64,000 bases of DNA, taken from Legionella septentrionalis (GTDB lineage: Bacteria > Pseudomonadota > Gammaproteobacteria > Legionellales > Legionellaceae). A program made the translations under genes and the position numbers. The DNA is taken from contig NZ_RZGS01000009.1 of NCBI RefSeq assembly GCF_003989745.1, positions 1-64,000 of the forward strand, written 5' to 3'. The notes below the pieces were generated by a model. It had not been told where the DNA came from, did no database searches, and saw only the letters and a program-made list of their open reading frames with translations. Each line of letters begins with the position of its first letter. The first letter of the stretch is position 1. Of this stretch, positions 36,018 through 46,386 are shown piece after piece.

Positions 36018-38432
36018 ATGCCTAAACCACCTCTGTCTGCCTTAAAGTTAAACTCCTTGATTACCGAAATGAGTTTTTTTCTTTCTCATGATGAAATTGC
36101 AAATTTTTCCCTTACTAAAAAGGCAAATTATATTGCCAGTGTATTGATGCCGCTGTTTGCAACAATCAAAGAAAAAAAAGATGAGGCTTCCTGGAATATC
36201 TTATACCAACGGCTTTTTGCTCAATTGCTCCAGCCCATAGAAAATATTAAAAAAAAAGATATCAATTTTTATTCATCGATTACTGCCTATTTACAGCAGC
36301 AACTTAGTTATTTATTAGCACACAAACTTGATTATTCTCCTACCCTCATTAAACTGCATGCATTGCATATCGGATTTAAAATTAAATCAGGAGAATTCAT
36401 CCTTCCAGCTGAGTTGGATTTTTTAAATAAACTCACTCTCTTGAAAGAGTACCGTGTAGTAGGTTTAGCCAGCTTATTACCTCTTCTTAAAGATGAAAAT
36501 ATCAAATTTTTGCTAGAGCAATTTAAAGAAGAGCCAACGCAATTATCGCTACCCAACACAGCAGTCGTGTGGAGTATTTTCATTACTTTTCCACACCTAA
36601 TTACTGTCAAAACACTTTTAGACGTGATTAAAACAAACTCCGAAGGAGCTCTGCCTGTTCTGCTTGCCTGCCGCGTAATCGCTGAAAAACAACCGCAGTT
36701 AATTACAGAGGAAAATCTCGATACCCTGATTCAAATGCTTAATACTAAAAACAGCAACTCCCCTATGGTATTGCACGTTTTATCTTTTTTATGGAAAAAA
36801 CATCCACAAAAATTTACTGAACTGCAAATCCATACTATTCGTATTTATTGCGAAAATCTCCTCAAAACAATAGAAGCCATATCCAATGCCAATACCCATG
36901 AAATAGCGCTGGAAACAATCAATTTATTAAAGGATGAATTAGCTATTTTTTTAAACAAGGAACAAATGCAATCTCTTACGGATAAGTTGGTTATGCATTT
37001 GACCCATTCTGATGTCGACGTCCAATGCGTGGCCCAGCATGCACTTGCAACTATAATTTTGAACCATTCAGTGTTAATAACAGAAAAACATGCTACCAAA
37101 ATAATTGAAAATTTAAGTCAAAACGACATTTATATGCAATTGAATTCCTTAAGCTTATTTTCTCGATTAATTCCAATCTTACCTGACAAAAATAAAAATT
37201 ACGCGGACTTATTGAATGGTTTTATTATCCAAGTGCGCGATAGTGAAGATTATATTGCCACGAAAGCATTACAAGCCATAGCGTTTCTCATTACAAAAAG
37301 TGAAGTGTCTTTATCGGAAAATCAACTGAATATTATTGTCAATAAACTGGATAGTGAACAATTCGATGTACAAAATCAGCTTTATGCAACATTAAAGGAT
37401 TTTCCTGCCCAGCATTTCTCACAATTATTAAATAACAACTTCCTTTGCTCTCTTGCCAATAAGCTTAAAGAAGCAAATACATTCTCACGCAGAAGTGCCC
37501 TGTTCATGTTTTCTCTTCTGGCAAAAAAATGTCCGAAAACATTAAAATTATTTTTAAATGAAGAAATAATGACCTCTGTGAGTGAAAATATAAGAGACCA
37601 ACATCCGCAATTACAGATTTACGCAATACAAACACTGAAGTTTTTAGTGAGAATAGCGCCGGAAATATTGGGTTCTAAAGGCCTTTCCAGCCTCTTTGCA
37701 TCGCTTGAAGCTGAAAAGAATAATATCATTCAAAAAAAACTGGTTTCGCTAATTAGCGCGATTATAAGCTTGCAAACACCGCGCGTAATTTACTTTTATG
37801 CCACACAGTATCTGGCCAAATTGGAGCGGAAAGATATAGATGAACAAATTCTTGGCCTTTGGGTCATACGCTCTTTTTTAAAATCCTGCCCCCAGGAGAT
37901 GCACCTACTTATAGTAAAAAGAATGCCTTTAATCCTAAATATAGCGGCAACGCCTTCCTTTGCCCGTAAGAGTGCTGTGCTCCTGTTGGAAACACTCAGC
38001 CACTATTTTCCGAATACGTTATCTAGCTCCGCGTTAACCCAACTTGCAGGCTGCCTGAATGATGAGGATGGATTTGTAAAAAAGACAGCTTTAAAAATTC
38101 TGTGCAGAATAGCATATACTTCCCCCTCGCTTTTAAATAATGAATTACTGAAAAAAGTTATACCTGCACTAACCGTCGAAGACGCAAGCGACCTAATCGC
38201 CTTACTCTTAAAAAATAACCATCCTTATTTTCAGGAAATGACAGGTATGTTTTCCCAACCTCAATTGCTATTAGTTCTTGAAAATAATAATGATAATCTT
38301 TCTTCAAAAACCCAGTTTTCTCCCGTTTCACCCTCAGTGCCATTAGCGCTTAGGAATGGATTCTTCTCGCGTCCCCTCTCGGCAAGCAATAACAAAGAAA
38401 AAGAACCTTCATTAAGGATGGATACTTATTAA
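36018..38432 (+). CDS. Large HEAT/armadillo-like repeat protein, orphan
   Basis: This 804-residue protein consists almost wholly of paired helices of about 38-45 residues with HEAT-like signatures, such as SDVDVQCVAQHALATI (about 335-350), DSEDYIATKALQAIAFL (about 410) and DEDGFVKKTALKILCRIA (about 685). No signal peptide, membrane segment or enzyme motif is seen. The last about 70 residues are Pro/Ser-rich and probably disordered. HEAT solenoids bind proteins and are uncommon in bacteria except in helper and effector proteins. It is monocistronic, AT-rich, and converges on the GDH gene. The function is unknown; an effector role is inference. Confidence 0.75.
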   Translation: MPKPPLSALKLNSLITEMSFFLSHDEIANFSLTKKANYIASVLMPLFATIKEKKDEASWNILYQRLFAQLLQPIENIKKKDINFYSSITAYLQQQLSYLLAHKLDYSPTLIKLHALHIGFKIKSGEFILPAELDFLNKLTLLKEYRVVGLASLLPLLKDENIKFLLEQFKEEPTQLSLPNTAVVWSIFITFPHLITVKTLLDVIKTNSEGALPVLLACRVIAEKQPQLITEENLDTLIQMLNTKNSNSPMVLHVLSFLWKKHPQKFTELQIHTIRIYCENLLKTIEAISNANTHEIALETINLLKDELAIFLNKEQMQSLTDKLVMHLTHSDVDVQCVAQHALATIILNHSVLITEKHATKIIENLSQNDIYMQLNSLSLFSRLIPILPDKNKNYADLLNGFIIQVRDSEDYIATKALQAIAFLITKSEVSLSENQLNIIVNKLDSEQFDVQNQLYATLKDFPAQHFSQLLNNNFLCSLANKLKEANTFSRRSALFMFSLLAKKCPKTLKLFLNEEIMTSVSENIRDQHPQLQIYAIQTLKFLVRIAPEILGSKGLSSLFASLEAEKNNIIQKKLVSLISAIISLQTPRVIYFYATQYLAKLERKDIDEQILGLWVIRSFLKSCPQEMHLLIVKRMPLILNIAATPSFARKSAVLLLETLSHYFPNTLSSSALTQLAGCLNDEDGFVKKTALKILCRIAYTSPSLLNNELLKKVIPALTVEDASDLIALLLKNNHPYFQEMTGMFSQPQLLLVLENNNDNLSSKTQFSPVSPSVPLALRNGFFSRPLSASNNKEKEPSLRMDTY

Positions 38433-38453
38433 TAAATATTGCAACACGGCAAG

Positions 38454-41400
38454 CTATTTGATGCAGGCAGCCTGAATCAGGCGGATAAATTCGCGAATAA
38501 CAATAAAAAACATGCTGTACTCGATCGCCTGGCTGCTGTGTAGCATTGATAAAAGCTGCTCCCAGCGCAAAATAATAGTCTGGTTATCACTCACCCATCT
38601 ATCAATGCGTCTGTTTACATCCCATTTATCCGGTGTAGATTGCATAATTGCCACAGTCATTGCTTGCTGGGCATTGTCCAGCTCATCCCTTAGGGCAAAA
38701 CGCGCAAGCGTATTCCAATGCCCTTCACGAGACTCGCTAGCAATTTGATCTCTAAACCATAACAAATTCATACGCTCGCCACTGGCAAAATAAACTTTTG
38801 CAGCTTTGATTAAATCGAAACCATTGATATGGGCTACTTCTATGATATTCAGTGCGGTATAGATAGCGCGATACGTAGCGATGCGTTCGGCAATCGCTTG
38901 CGAAAGACCTGATTTCTGAAATTTCATCGTCATGGAAGCCAAATACTGTTTCGTAAAACCTCCCATAAGTTCAGGAATGATCTTTTCAAGCCGCTTTACG
39001 GATTTGTAATACTTACCGATTAATTCCTGCAAATCCAAACTTAAACGGCGGCCCTGTAAAAACCAGCGGGTGGATAAGATGAGTAAATGGCGAATATTAG
39101 TGATGATATCAAATTGCTCCGCCAGGGATATTTTAAAATCAAGTGACTCAACCATGCGTTGCAATTCATTGGTTTCAAAAATAGCTGAAGCTGCGGTGTA
39201 GGCACGTATGATTTTATCAACTGGCGTCCCCGTTTCTTTTTGGGTTTGATAAATAAACGTCATACCAATGTTGTTGACCACTTCATTAGCAAGTTGGGTT
39301 GCTATAATGTCGCGGTGCAATTGGTGCTGTTGCATGGATTTTTTATATTTTTTACCAATTTTGGCCGGGAAAGCTGTCTGAATGATTTCTTTAAGATAAG
39401 CATCTTCGGGCAGATCGGATTTTAAAATTTCTGCCTTAAGATTAATTTTTGTATAGGCTAACAAAACAGCAAGCTCAGGACGCGTTAAACCAATGGCTTC
39501 TACCTTACGTTCAATGAGTTCTTTATCATCTGGCAAAAATTCCACCTGGCGATCTAGAATTCCCTGCGCTTCCAAATGTTTTATATAATCAGTATGTTGG
39601 ACTATGTCTTTTGCAGCTGAAAATCTAGAAAAGCTTAATGCCAAGGCTTGATGGTAATTATCTTTTAAAACCAATTGCGCTATCTCGGATGTTAAAGACA
39701 TGAGCAAATTATTGCGTGCAGTCCGTGATAAATTTCCCTGCTGCACTTCATGATCCAAAAGAATTTTTAAATTCACTTCATGATCGGAACAATCGACCCC
39801 AGCCGAATTATCAATAAAATCAGTATTGATTAAGCCGCCATGTAAGGCAAATTCCACACGGCCGCGTTGGGTAAACCCTAAATTTCCACCTTCGCAAACT
39901 ACCCGGCAACGCAAGTCCTTGCCATTTATCCGGCACCGCTCATTACTGCGATCGCCTACCTCGGCTTGGCTCTCCTGACTGGATTTAACATACGTACCGA
40001 TCCCGCCATTGAATAATAAGTCCACAGGCGACTTAAGAAGTGCGCGGATCAATTCGTCTGGAGTCAGTGTATCTTCCTCGATATAAAATCTCTGCTTCAT
40101 TTCCGCAGTAACCGGGATGGATTTAAGCGTGCGTTTAAAAACGCCTCCGCCTGCAGAAATTAAACTTGGGTTGTAATCTTCCCAAGATGAAACAGGAAGA
40201 GTGAACAACCGTTGGCGCTCGGCGAATGATAGTTCGGCATCCGGATTAGGATCAATAAAAATATGGCGATGGTCAAAAGCACCAACTAGCTTAAGGTTTT
40301 TGGAATATAACAATCCATTGCCAAATACATCGCCGCTCATATCGCCAATACCGACTACGGTAATCGGTTGCTCAGCGATGTTAATATCAAGCTCACGGAA
40401 ATGGCGTTTGGCCGATTCCCATGCACCCCGGGCTGTAATACCCATTTTTTTATGATCATATCCCGCAGAACCTCCTGAGGCGAATGCATCACCCAGCCAA
40501 AAGTCATATGCTTTGGAAATACTATTGGCAAGATCGGAAAAAGTGGCCGTTCCTTTATCAGCGGCGACAACCAGATAAGGGTCGGGGCTGTCATGGCACA
40601 CGACATCCTTCGGGGGAACAAACGCTCCATCCTTGATGTTATCGGCAAGATCTAATAAACCACTTACAAAACCTGTGTAGCAATACGTTACCTCTTTAAC
40701 CATAAAATCACGTCCAGCACCAGGAGGCACTGCTTTAAGTACAAACCCGCCTTTGGCGCCGGAAGGGACAATCACTGAGTTTTTTACGACTTGAGCCTTC
40801 ATTAATCCTAGAATTTCCGTACGATAATCTTCCCGCCGATCGGACCAGCGCAAACCGCCACGAGCAATTTTCGCATTACGTAAATGAATCCCTTCAAAAC
40901 GTGAAGAATAAACAAAGGTCTCAAATAGGGGAGCGGGTAAGGGCATTTCAGGGATAGTACGGGAATTTAACTTAAGAGCCAAATAATGTTTAATCTCATT
41001 ATTATGAGTGCGCTGGAAATAATTAGTACGCAAAGTTGCCTTAATTAAACTTAATATACGGCGAATTATGGTGTCTTCATCCAATGCGGGAATTGACTCC
41101 AGTTTCTGCAGAATTTCTACTTCTAAAGCAGCGGATTGATTTTTTTTAAATCGCCCAGGATCGTGTAGCAACTTAAAATACTCAACCAAGTCTTTCATTA
41201 AAGATGCATTATTTATTAATGCCTTTTCAATATAAGCCTGGCTATATTGGAAGCGTATTTGATGGAGATATTTGGCATACGCACGCAAAATAATGACTTC
41301 TTGCCATGATAACGAAGCTCCGAGAATTAGTTTATTAAAGCCATCATTTTCAGCTAGATTGAAATAAACTTTAGCAAATGCATCTTCAAATAGTGCCTTT

Positions 41401-41810
41401 ACCTTTTCAAGTTCCAGCTTCCCTTCCTTATACTCCAAATGGAAATCGTTAATCCAAACCATTTTATTTTTTTCCAATTGGATTTTATAAGGATGCTCTG
41501 CCAGGGTACGCAAATTAAAATTTTCAAGCATGGGTAAAACATCGGACAGCGGCACCGGTTTCCTCCATTGATACAAACGCAGATGCAAATCGCCCTCTTC
41601 ACCCGCCTTGAAATATAAGCTAATCGCCAGAGTATGGTTTTCAGAGAGAGTTTCAAGTTTGGCAATGTCAGCTTCCGCACGGATGGCATCAAAATCATCA
41701 CGATATCCTGCTGGAAATTTTTGCACGTACTTTTTACTTAATGCCAAACCTTTGCTTTTTCCCAATTGCTTGAGCAATCGTTCTTCCAACTGCTGTGTCC
41801 ATGCGTTCAT
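38454..41810 (-). CDS. NAD-dependent glutamate dehydrogenase, N-terminally short form
   Basis: This enzyme deaminates glutamate to 2-oxoglutarate. The 1118-residue protein aligns with the middle and C-terminal parts of the 180-kDa class (about 1600 residues): LSDVLPMLENFNLRTL near residue 90, the catalytic ARGGLRWSDRREDYRTE region (about 320), the lysine segment SGAKGGFVLK, and the nucleotide-binding GIGDMSGDVFGNGLL (about 485). The first about 480 residues of that class, which hold ACT-like regulatory parts, are absent. No upstream remnant of them is found, and the ATG is preceded by CAAGAG, so the short form seems genuine. It may be regulated differently from its long relatives. Confidence 0.9.
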   Translation of the reverse strand: MNAWTQQLEERLLKQLGKSKGLALSKKYVQKFPAGYRDDFDAIRAEADIAKLETLSENHTLAISLYFKAGEEGDLHLRLYQWRKPVPLSDVLPMLENFNLRTLAEHPYKIQLEKNKMVWINDFHLEYKEGKLELEKVKALFEDAFAKVYFNLAENDGFNKLILGASLSWQEVIILRAYAKYLHQIRFQYSQAYIEKALINNASLMKDLVEYFKLLHDPGRFKKNQSAALEVEILQKLESIPALDEDTIIRRILSLIKATLRTNYFQRTHNNEIKHYLALKLNSRTIPEMPLPAPLFETFVYSSRFEGIHLRNAKIARGGLRWSDRREDYRTEILGLMKAQVVKNSVIVPSGAKGGFVLKAVPPGAGRDFMVKEVTYCYTGFVSGLLDLADNIKDGAFVPPKDVVCHDSPDPYLVVAADKGTATFSDLANSISKAYDFWLGDAFASGGSAGYDHKKMGITARGAWESAKRHFRELDINIAEQPITVVGIGDMSGDVFGNGLLYSKNLKLVGAFDHRHIFIDPNPDAELSFAERQRLFTLPVSSWEDYNPSLISAGGGVFKRTLKSIPVTAEMKQRFYIEEDTLTPDELIRALLKSPVDLLFNGGIGTYVKSSQESQAEVGDRSNERCRINGKDLRCRVVCEGGNLGFTQRGRVEFALHGGLINTDFIDNSAGVDCSDHEVNLKILLDHEVQQGNLSRTARNNLLMSLTSEIAQLVLKDNYHQALALSFSRFSAAKDIVQHTDYIKHLEAQGILDRQVEFLPDDKELIERKVEAIGLTRPELAVLLAYTKINLKAEILKSDLPEDAYLKEIIQTAFPAKIGKKYKKSMQQHQLHRDIIATQLANEVVNNIGMTFIYQTQKETGTPVDKIIRAYTAASAIFETNELQRMVESLDFKISLAEQFDIITNIRHLLILSTRWFLQGRRLSLDLQELIGKYYKSVKRLEKIIPELMGGFTKQYLASMTMKFQKSGLSQAIAERIATYRAIYTALNIIEVAHINGFDLIKAAKVYFASGERMNLLWFRDQIASESREGHWNTLARFALRDELDNAQQAMTVAIMQSTPDKWDVNRRIDRWVSDNQTIILRWEQLLSMLHSSQAIEYSMFFIVIREFIRLIQAACIK

Positions 41811-41964
41811 GTTATTGTGCTCTTGGAAATTGATTTTTATAACTAAAGTATTGGATACAGTGAAAAATAAGTAAAGGAAGGAATGATTGTATTTGAATCT
41901 AATTGTTTGTTTTTTAGGAGATTAAGCCTGGTTATCACGGCACAATAATCAGGCTTAATCATGT

Positions 41965-42267
41965 TTATTTTCTGACAATGATGTTGTTTTCCACAGATTT
42001 TACCCCGGCAACCTTTTTGGCTACTTCACCTGCGATATCGCTTTGGCGGATGGTTTTCACATAACCGCTTAAGTGTACGACTCCGTCTTCGCTTTCGACG
42101 TGCAAATTATAAGGAGCCAATTCGCGATTACTCACCAATGCATCCATGACCGAGGTGGTGATAGTGGCATCGTTAGGTTTAAGGGTGAATAAACTTTGAT
42201 TTTGATACACTTGGCAACTTGCCAAAAAAGTACAACAAACCAAAATCAATATTCGATAACACTGCAT
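41965..42267 (-). CDS. BON-domain lipoprotein
   Basis: This 100-residue lipoprotein has a lipobox LASC (cysteine at 18) and one BON domain (about 35-100) with the pattern ...LHVESEDGVVHLSGYV...KKVAGVKSVENNIIV. BON proteins of this size (as in OsmY/DolP-like proteins) bind membranes or anionic lipids in the periplasm. The start has a strong GGAGGAG ribosome site. It lies 15 bases downstream of the hydrolase gene on the same strand, so the two may be co-transcribed. Confidence 0.88.
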   Translation of the reverse strand: MQCYRILILVCCTFLASCQVYQNQSLFTLKPNDATITTSVMDALVSNRELAPYNLHVESEDGVVHLSGYVKTIRQSDIAGEVAKKVAGVKSVENNIIVRK

Positions 42268-42282
42268 AAGTTTCTCCTCCGA

Positions 42283-43491
42283 TTACAGTTGATCCAACCA
42301 ATCGTACATGACTGCATTCGCAAAAGAAACATTACCGACCTGACAATGCGTGCTCGCACCTTCAAAATCGTTGAATTCATAACTATCCGCTCTAACTTGC
42401 CGGCAAAATTCGGCAAATTGTTTCCTAGGCTCCTCCCCTTCTGCGGTTCCTATAAGGCCAAGACAAGGACATGTAATATTGTTGATTGCCTCCCCCACCT
42501 GGAATTCTTGCAAGTATTTAAATGTGTTTTTAAAAGAGTGTCTCCCATAACGCATCAATAACTGCTCGGTTCTTGCTTTTAATTCAACGGGAAACTCGGT
42601 ATCGGAAATAAAGGGAATATCTGCCAATGTAAAGTCGTGATCATCCGGAATATCCAAAGGATTCCCAGGAACAAATGATGTAAGATAAGCATAGACGTCA
42701 AGGATGGGAGAGTTGGCGACTAGAGCTTTTATGCGTGGCTCATGAGCTGCGGCACGCGTTGCGAAATAACCGCCGATGCTAATACCTACCAAAGCCAGTT
42801 TGTTCATATTCACTTCCTGCCGGAACGCAATATGATCAATGACCTTACTGACTACCTGCTCAAAATCAGGCTGAAAAAATGTAGTTGGATATTGCCGAAA
42901 TACATCCATTTGCCCCGGACCCGCAAAATGAATCACATTATAATTTCGTTCAATTGCTGCCCATCCACGCATAAAAAACTCTTCTTCCATGGTTCCATCA
43001 AAACCGCTTACCATTAAAACTGTCTTGCGCTGCACCCCATCATTGGCAGGGGAGAAAAAATAAATCGGGATGGCTATATCCTGATAAGTAATGCTGTGGG
43101 TTTCGAAGTGAATATCCAAAGTACTGATTGCGGTCCTAAAGCAATCCGCTGAATTTAAACCCAATGTACGATGTTGTTCTGACGCACAAGGCGAATAATA
43201 TTCAGCAGCACGGAACGAATTACATGCTTTAAACAATTGTTCGCGGCCACTGATAATGTGATTTTTAAGCAAGCGCTCTAAACCATCGTTTTTTTGCCAT
43301 TCGGCCAAACGGGTGAATTCTTGCACCCAATTCTTAGGATTGCCATCAGCAATTTTAGCAGAAAGATTGAAACACTCCCCCACAGAAGCTGCCCCATAGG
43401 AGGTTGCCCCTAGTTGCCTTAGCAGCTGAAAATCCATTTCCTCATTGGCAAAACCTCGAACACGTATATTCCCGCGGCTAATATCGTTCAT
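42283..43491 (-). CDS. Alpha/beta hydrolase (FrsA/DUF1100-like)
   Basis: This 402-residue cytoplasmic hydrolase has an N-terminal helical part followed by an alpha/beta-hydrolase core. The nucleophile elbow is GISIGGY (about residue 238), with the oxyanion segment SGFDGTMEEE upstream and a candidate catalytic His in the terminal GASTHCQVG. The layout matches FrsA-like and 2,6-dihydropseudooxynicotine-hydrolase-like proteins. The ATG at 43491 follows AAGGA; the frame is open nine codons further. The substrate is unknown. Confidence 0.82.
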   Translation of the reverse strand: MNDISRGNIRVRGFANEEMDFQLLRQLGATSYGAASVGECFNLSAKIADGNPKNWVQEFTRLAEWQKNDGLERLLKNHIISGREQLFKACNSFRAAEYYSPCASEQHRTLGLNSADCFRTAISTLDIHFETHSITYQDIAIPIYFFSPANDGVQRKTVLMVSGFDGTMEEEFFMRGWAAIERNYNVIHFAGPGQMDVFRQYPTTFFQPDFEQVVSKVIDHIAFRQEVNMNKLALVGISIGGYFATRAAAHEPRIKALVANSPILDVYAYLTSFVPGNPLDIPDDHDFTLADIPFISDTEFPVELKARTEQLLMRYGRHSFKNTFKYLQEFQVGEAINNITCPCLGLIGTAEGEEPRKQFAEFCRQVRADSYEFNDFEGASTHCQVGNVSFANAVMYDWLDQL

Positions 43492-43560
43492 AAAATTATC
43501 CTTAATGTATAACGCCATGACTTTGATTATGCCTTGAACTGCAACCTATGCAAGGGTGGA

Positions 43561-45960
43561 TTAGGATTTTGCTTCAGGATTGAGCGCCGCTGCAAATACG
43601 TCGCTGACGTCTTTTGCCAGAATGAATTCCATTTCCTGCCGGACTTCTTCAGGTAAATCCTCCAAATCCTTAGCATTGCGTTTGGGGATAATAACTTTTT
43701 TCAAGCCTGCACGATGTGCTGCAAGTACTTTTTCTTTAATTCCCCCTACAGGCAAGACTTTGCCACGTAAAGTGATTTCACCCGTCATGCCGACTTCACT
43801 GTTAATCAAACGATTGGTCATCAGGGATGCCAATGCGGTTGCCATGGTAACTCCGGCGCTGGGGCCGTCTTTTGGCGTTGCACCCGCCGGAATGTGAATG
43901 TGGATATCATTTTTTTCAAATAATTCTTCAGCGATACCCAGCTCATGAGCTTTCGAACGCACATACGACAATGCGGCTTGTGCTGATTCCTTCATAACCT
44001 CTCCCAATTGCCCTGTAATGATAAATCGTTTGGAACCAGGCATTTTAGTGGCTTCAATAAACAAGATATCGCCCCCACCGAGAGGAGTCACAGCAAGTCC
44101 TGTAGCCACTCCAGGAAGAGTGGTTCGCTCCGCGATTTCAGAATAGTATTTTGGCTTACCTAACAATTCTTCAACTTTTTCCGGGGTGACTACGATGGGT
44201 ATATCCCGATTATTTTCTGCAACCACAGTCGCAACTTTGCGACAAATGGATTCAATTTCCCGCTCTAAGTTACGCACCCCTGCTTCGCGAGTGTATTCAC
44301 GTACGATTTTACGTATTGCACGGTCTTTGAATTTGATTTCTTTTGCTGTAAGGCCATTTTCTGGGATTTGTCGTGGGATGAGGTATTGTTTTGCTATGTG
44401 TACTTTTTCTTCTTCGGTATAACCCGCTAACTTGATAATTTCCATGCGATCCCGTAATGCGGGTTGAATTGGCTCCAATTGGTTTGCTGTGCAAATGAAT
44501 ATCACTTCGGATAAATCAAAATCAACATCCAAGTAATGATCTGCAAACGTCTTATTTTGTTCAGGATCCAGAACTTCTAATAAGGCCGAAGAAGGATCAC
44601 CGCGAAAATCTGAACCTATTTTGTCTATTTCATCCAACATCATCACCGGATTACGTGAACCGGCTCTTTTAATCGATTGGATGATGCGTCCAGGCATAGC
44701 CCCTATATAAGTACGGCGATGCCCTCTAATCTCACTCTCATCGTGCACCCCACCTAGTGACATCCGGATGAATTTGCGTCCCAGAGCACGGGCAATGGAT
44801 TGGCCTAGGGACGTTTTTCCCACCCCAGGCGGGCCGACAAAACAAAGTATGGAACCCTTATGGTGATGCTTTTCTTCCCGGTCGCGTTCAGAACGCAATT
44901 TTCTTACAGCAAGGTATTCAAGGAGCCTCTCCTTGATTTCTTTCATATCATAATGATCTTCATCCAGAATCTTGCGCGCGCGCGTAATATCCAGATTATC
45001 CTCAGTCCGTTTCTCCCAAGGTATTTCAATCAACCAATCAAGGTAAGTTTTAATAATGTGATACTCCGCAGAAGCTGGAGTCATCGCTTGCATACGCTGC
45101 AGCTCGCGACTGGCTTCTTTCCCAGCTTCAGACGGCATATGCGCTGTGAGAATTTTTTCCTGATACTCATTAATTTCATTTGTCTCATCATCTTCCTCGC
45201 CCAACTCTTTTTTAATCTGCTTAAGCTGCTCGCGAAGAATATAAGAGCGCTGGTTTTTTTCCATTTGCGTTTGGGTTTGGCTTTGAATTTTTTTTCCTAA
45301 CTCAAGTATTTCAATTTCCTTACCGAGTAATTTGTTAAGCTCCATTAATTTGTCTTCAATGGTGTTTAATTCCAAAAGTTTTTGTGCATTGTTGAGATCC
45401 ATGCGTAAATTAGTAGCAATGATGTATACTAACTGACGCGGTTCATCCACATTTAAGGCAGCCATTAAGAGCTCTTCCGGTAAATGAGGAGCCAATGCAA
45501 CCATTCGCCTTAATAATTCAATGGTGTTGCGCATAAGCGCTTCGGTTTCCTTATTTTGAGCCATGCTCTCTGAAACCACCTCAACCTTTGCCTTAAGATA
45601 AGGCTCTGTGCTGGTAAATTCTTTAATTCGAATTTTCTCCAGCCCTTGTACAATCAAACGTACCGTATTGTCAGGAACATGAAATAACCGTAAAACAGTA
45701 GCCGCCGTGCCCATGGTATATATATTATTGTTATCACCCTCAGTTCTATCGTCTTTAATGGCTACCAACCCCAAAACCCGCGAAGGGCTTAAAGCCACAT
45801 CATGAACCAATTGAATCAAATTGGCTTGATCAATGCTAAGTGGCATAACCATGGAGGGATATACCAAATTGCCGCGTAACACCAAAATAGGGAGTTCTAC
45901 TGGAATTTCAGGACGGATATCCGAACTTTTCCCCTCATCCTTTTGAGTAAGAATTTCCAT
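43561..45960 (-). CDS. lon: ATP-dependent protease Lon
   Basis: This cytoplasmic AAA+ Ser-Lys protease removes misfolded and regulatory proteins. The 799-residue protein has an N-terminal LON domain (about 20-215), a coiled segment, the AAA+ module with Walker A GPPGVGKTS (about 375) and Walker B MLDEIDK, and the C-terminal protease domain with catalytic Ser in KDGPSAG (about 697) and Lys in GGIKEKVLAA (about 740). All are intact. An AAAGGAT ribosome site precedes the ATG. It follows hsp20 by 33 bases on the same strand, so the pair forms a proteostasis operon. Confidence 0.97.
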   Translation of the reverse strand: MEILTQKDEGKSSDIRPEIPVELPILVLRGNLVYPSMVMPLSIDQANLIQLVHDVALSPSRVLGLVAIKDDRTEGDNNNIYTMGTAATVLRLFHVPDNTVRLIVQGLEKIRIKEFTSTEPYLKAKVEVVSESMAQNKETEALMRNTIELLRRMVALAPHLPEELLMAALNVDEPRQLVYIIATNLRMDLNNAQKLLELNTIEDKLMELNKLLGKEIEILELGKKIQSQTQTQMEKNQRSYILREQLKQIKKELGEEDDETNEINEYQEKILTAHMPSEAGKEASRELQRMQAMTPASAEYHIIKTYLDWLIEIPWEKRTEDNLDITRARKILDEDHYDMKEIKERLLEYLAVRKLRSERDREEKHHHKGSILCFVGPPGVGKTSLGQSIARALGRKFIRMSLGGVHDESEIRGHRRTYIGAMPGRIIQSIKRAGSRNPVMMLDEIDKIGSDFRGDPSSALLEVLDPEQNKTFADHYLDVDFDLSEVIFICTANQLEPIQPALRDRMEIIKLAGYTEEEKVHIAKQYLIPRQIPENGLTAKEIKFKDRAIRKIVREYTREAGVRNLEREIESICRKVATVVAENNRDIPIVVTPEKVEELLGKPKYYSEIAERTTLPGVATGLAVTPLGGGDILFIEATKMPGSKRFIITGQLGEVMKESAQAALSYVRSKAHELGIAEELFEKNDIHIHIPAGATPKDGPSAGVTMATALASLMTNRLINSEVGMTGEITLRGKVLPVGGIKEKVLAAHRAGLKKVIIPKRNAKDLEDLPEEVRQEMEFILAKDVSDVFAAALNPEAKS

Positions 45961-45993
45961 GTTTACATCCTTTTCAACTGATATATGGAGGCT

Positions 45994-46386
45994 TCACAAA
46001 GCTTTTGGTAAGAGCACGTATAAATACCCATTTTCATAGCGTGCGCTGATATCTGCTTCTTTATATTTACCCGGAATAAGCACTCTTACCTGAAAGGCGC
46101 CATAAGGTATTTCAAGGCAGTGATAATTTAATTTAGCCTCGCTATCCTTGCGTACTCCATTAATTGTCAATAGATGATCGATAAACGTAATATTGAAATC
46201 TTTTGCCTGCATGCCTGCTAATTCTGTTTTTATAATGATGGCGGCATCGGTTTCATAGATATCAGTGGCTGGACGCCAAGCATAGGAGCGAGACTTGTGT
46301 TCTGGATGTCCTGCATCAAGTACCTGACAAACCTGACATTCAAAATAAGCATACTTGCTGTTGTCTTTTTCATTTGAATGTCCCAT
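45994..46386 (-). CDS. Small heat-shock protein, Hsp20/alpha-crystallin family
   Basis: This 130-residue holdase has an alpha-crystallin domain (about residues 38-130) with the signatures TELAGMQAKDF and the terminal ENGYLYVLLPK. The N-terminal arm is unusual in having two close cysteines and His residues (ECQVCQVLDAGHPEH). The C-terminal IXI tail that helps oligomerisation is missing, so assembly may differ from typical members. It is the first gene of an hsp20-lon operon, with a strong AGGAG site. It is divergent from family member 5. Confidence 0.85.
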   Translation of the reverse strand: MGHSNEKDNSKYAYFECQVCQVLDAGHPEHKSRSYAWRPATDIYETDAAIIIKTELAGMQAKDFNITFIDHLLTINGVRKDSEAKLNYHCLEIPYGAFQVRVLIPGKYKEADISARYENGYLYVLLPKAL

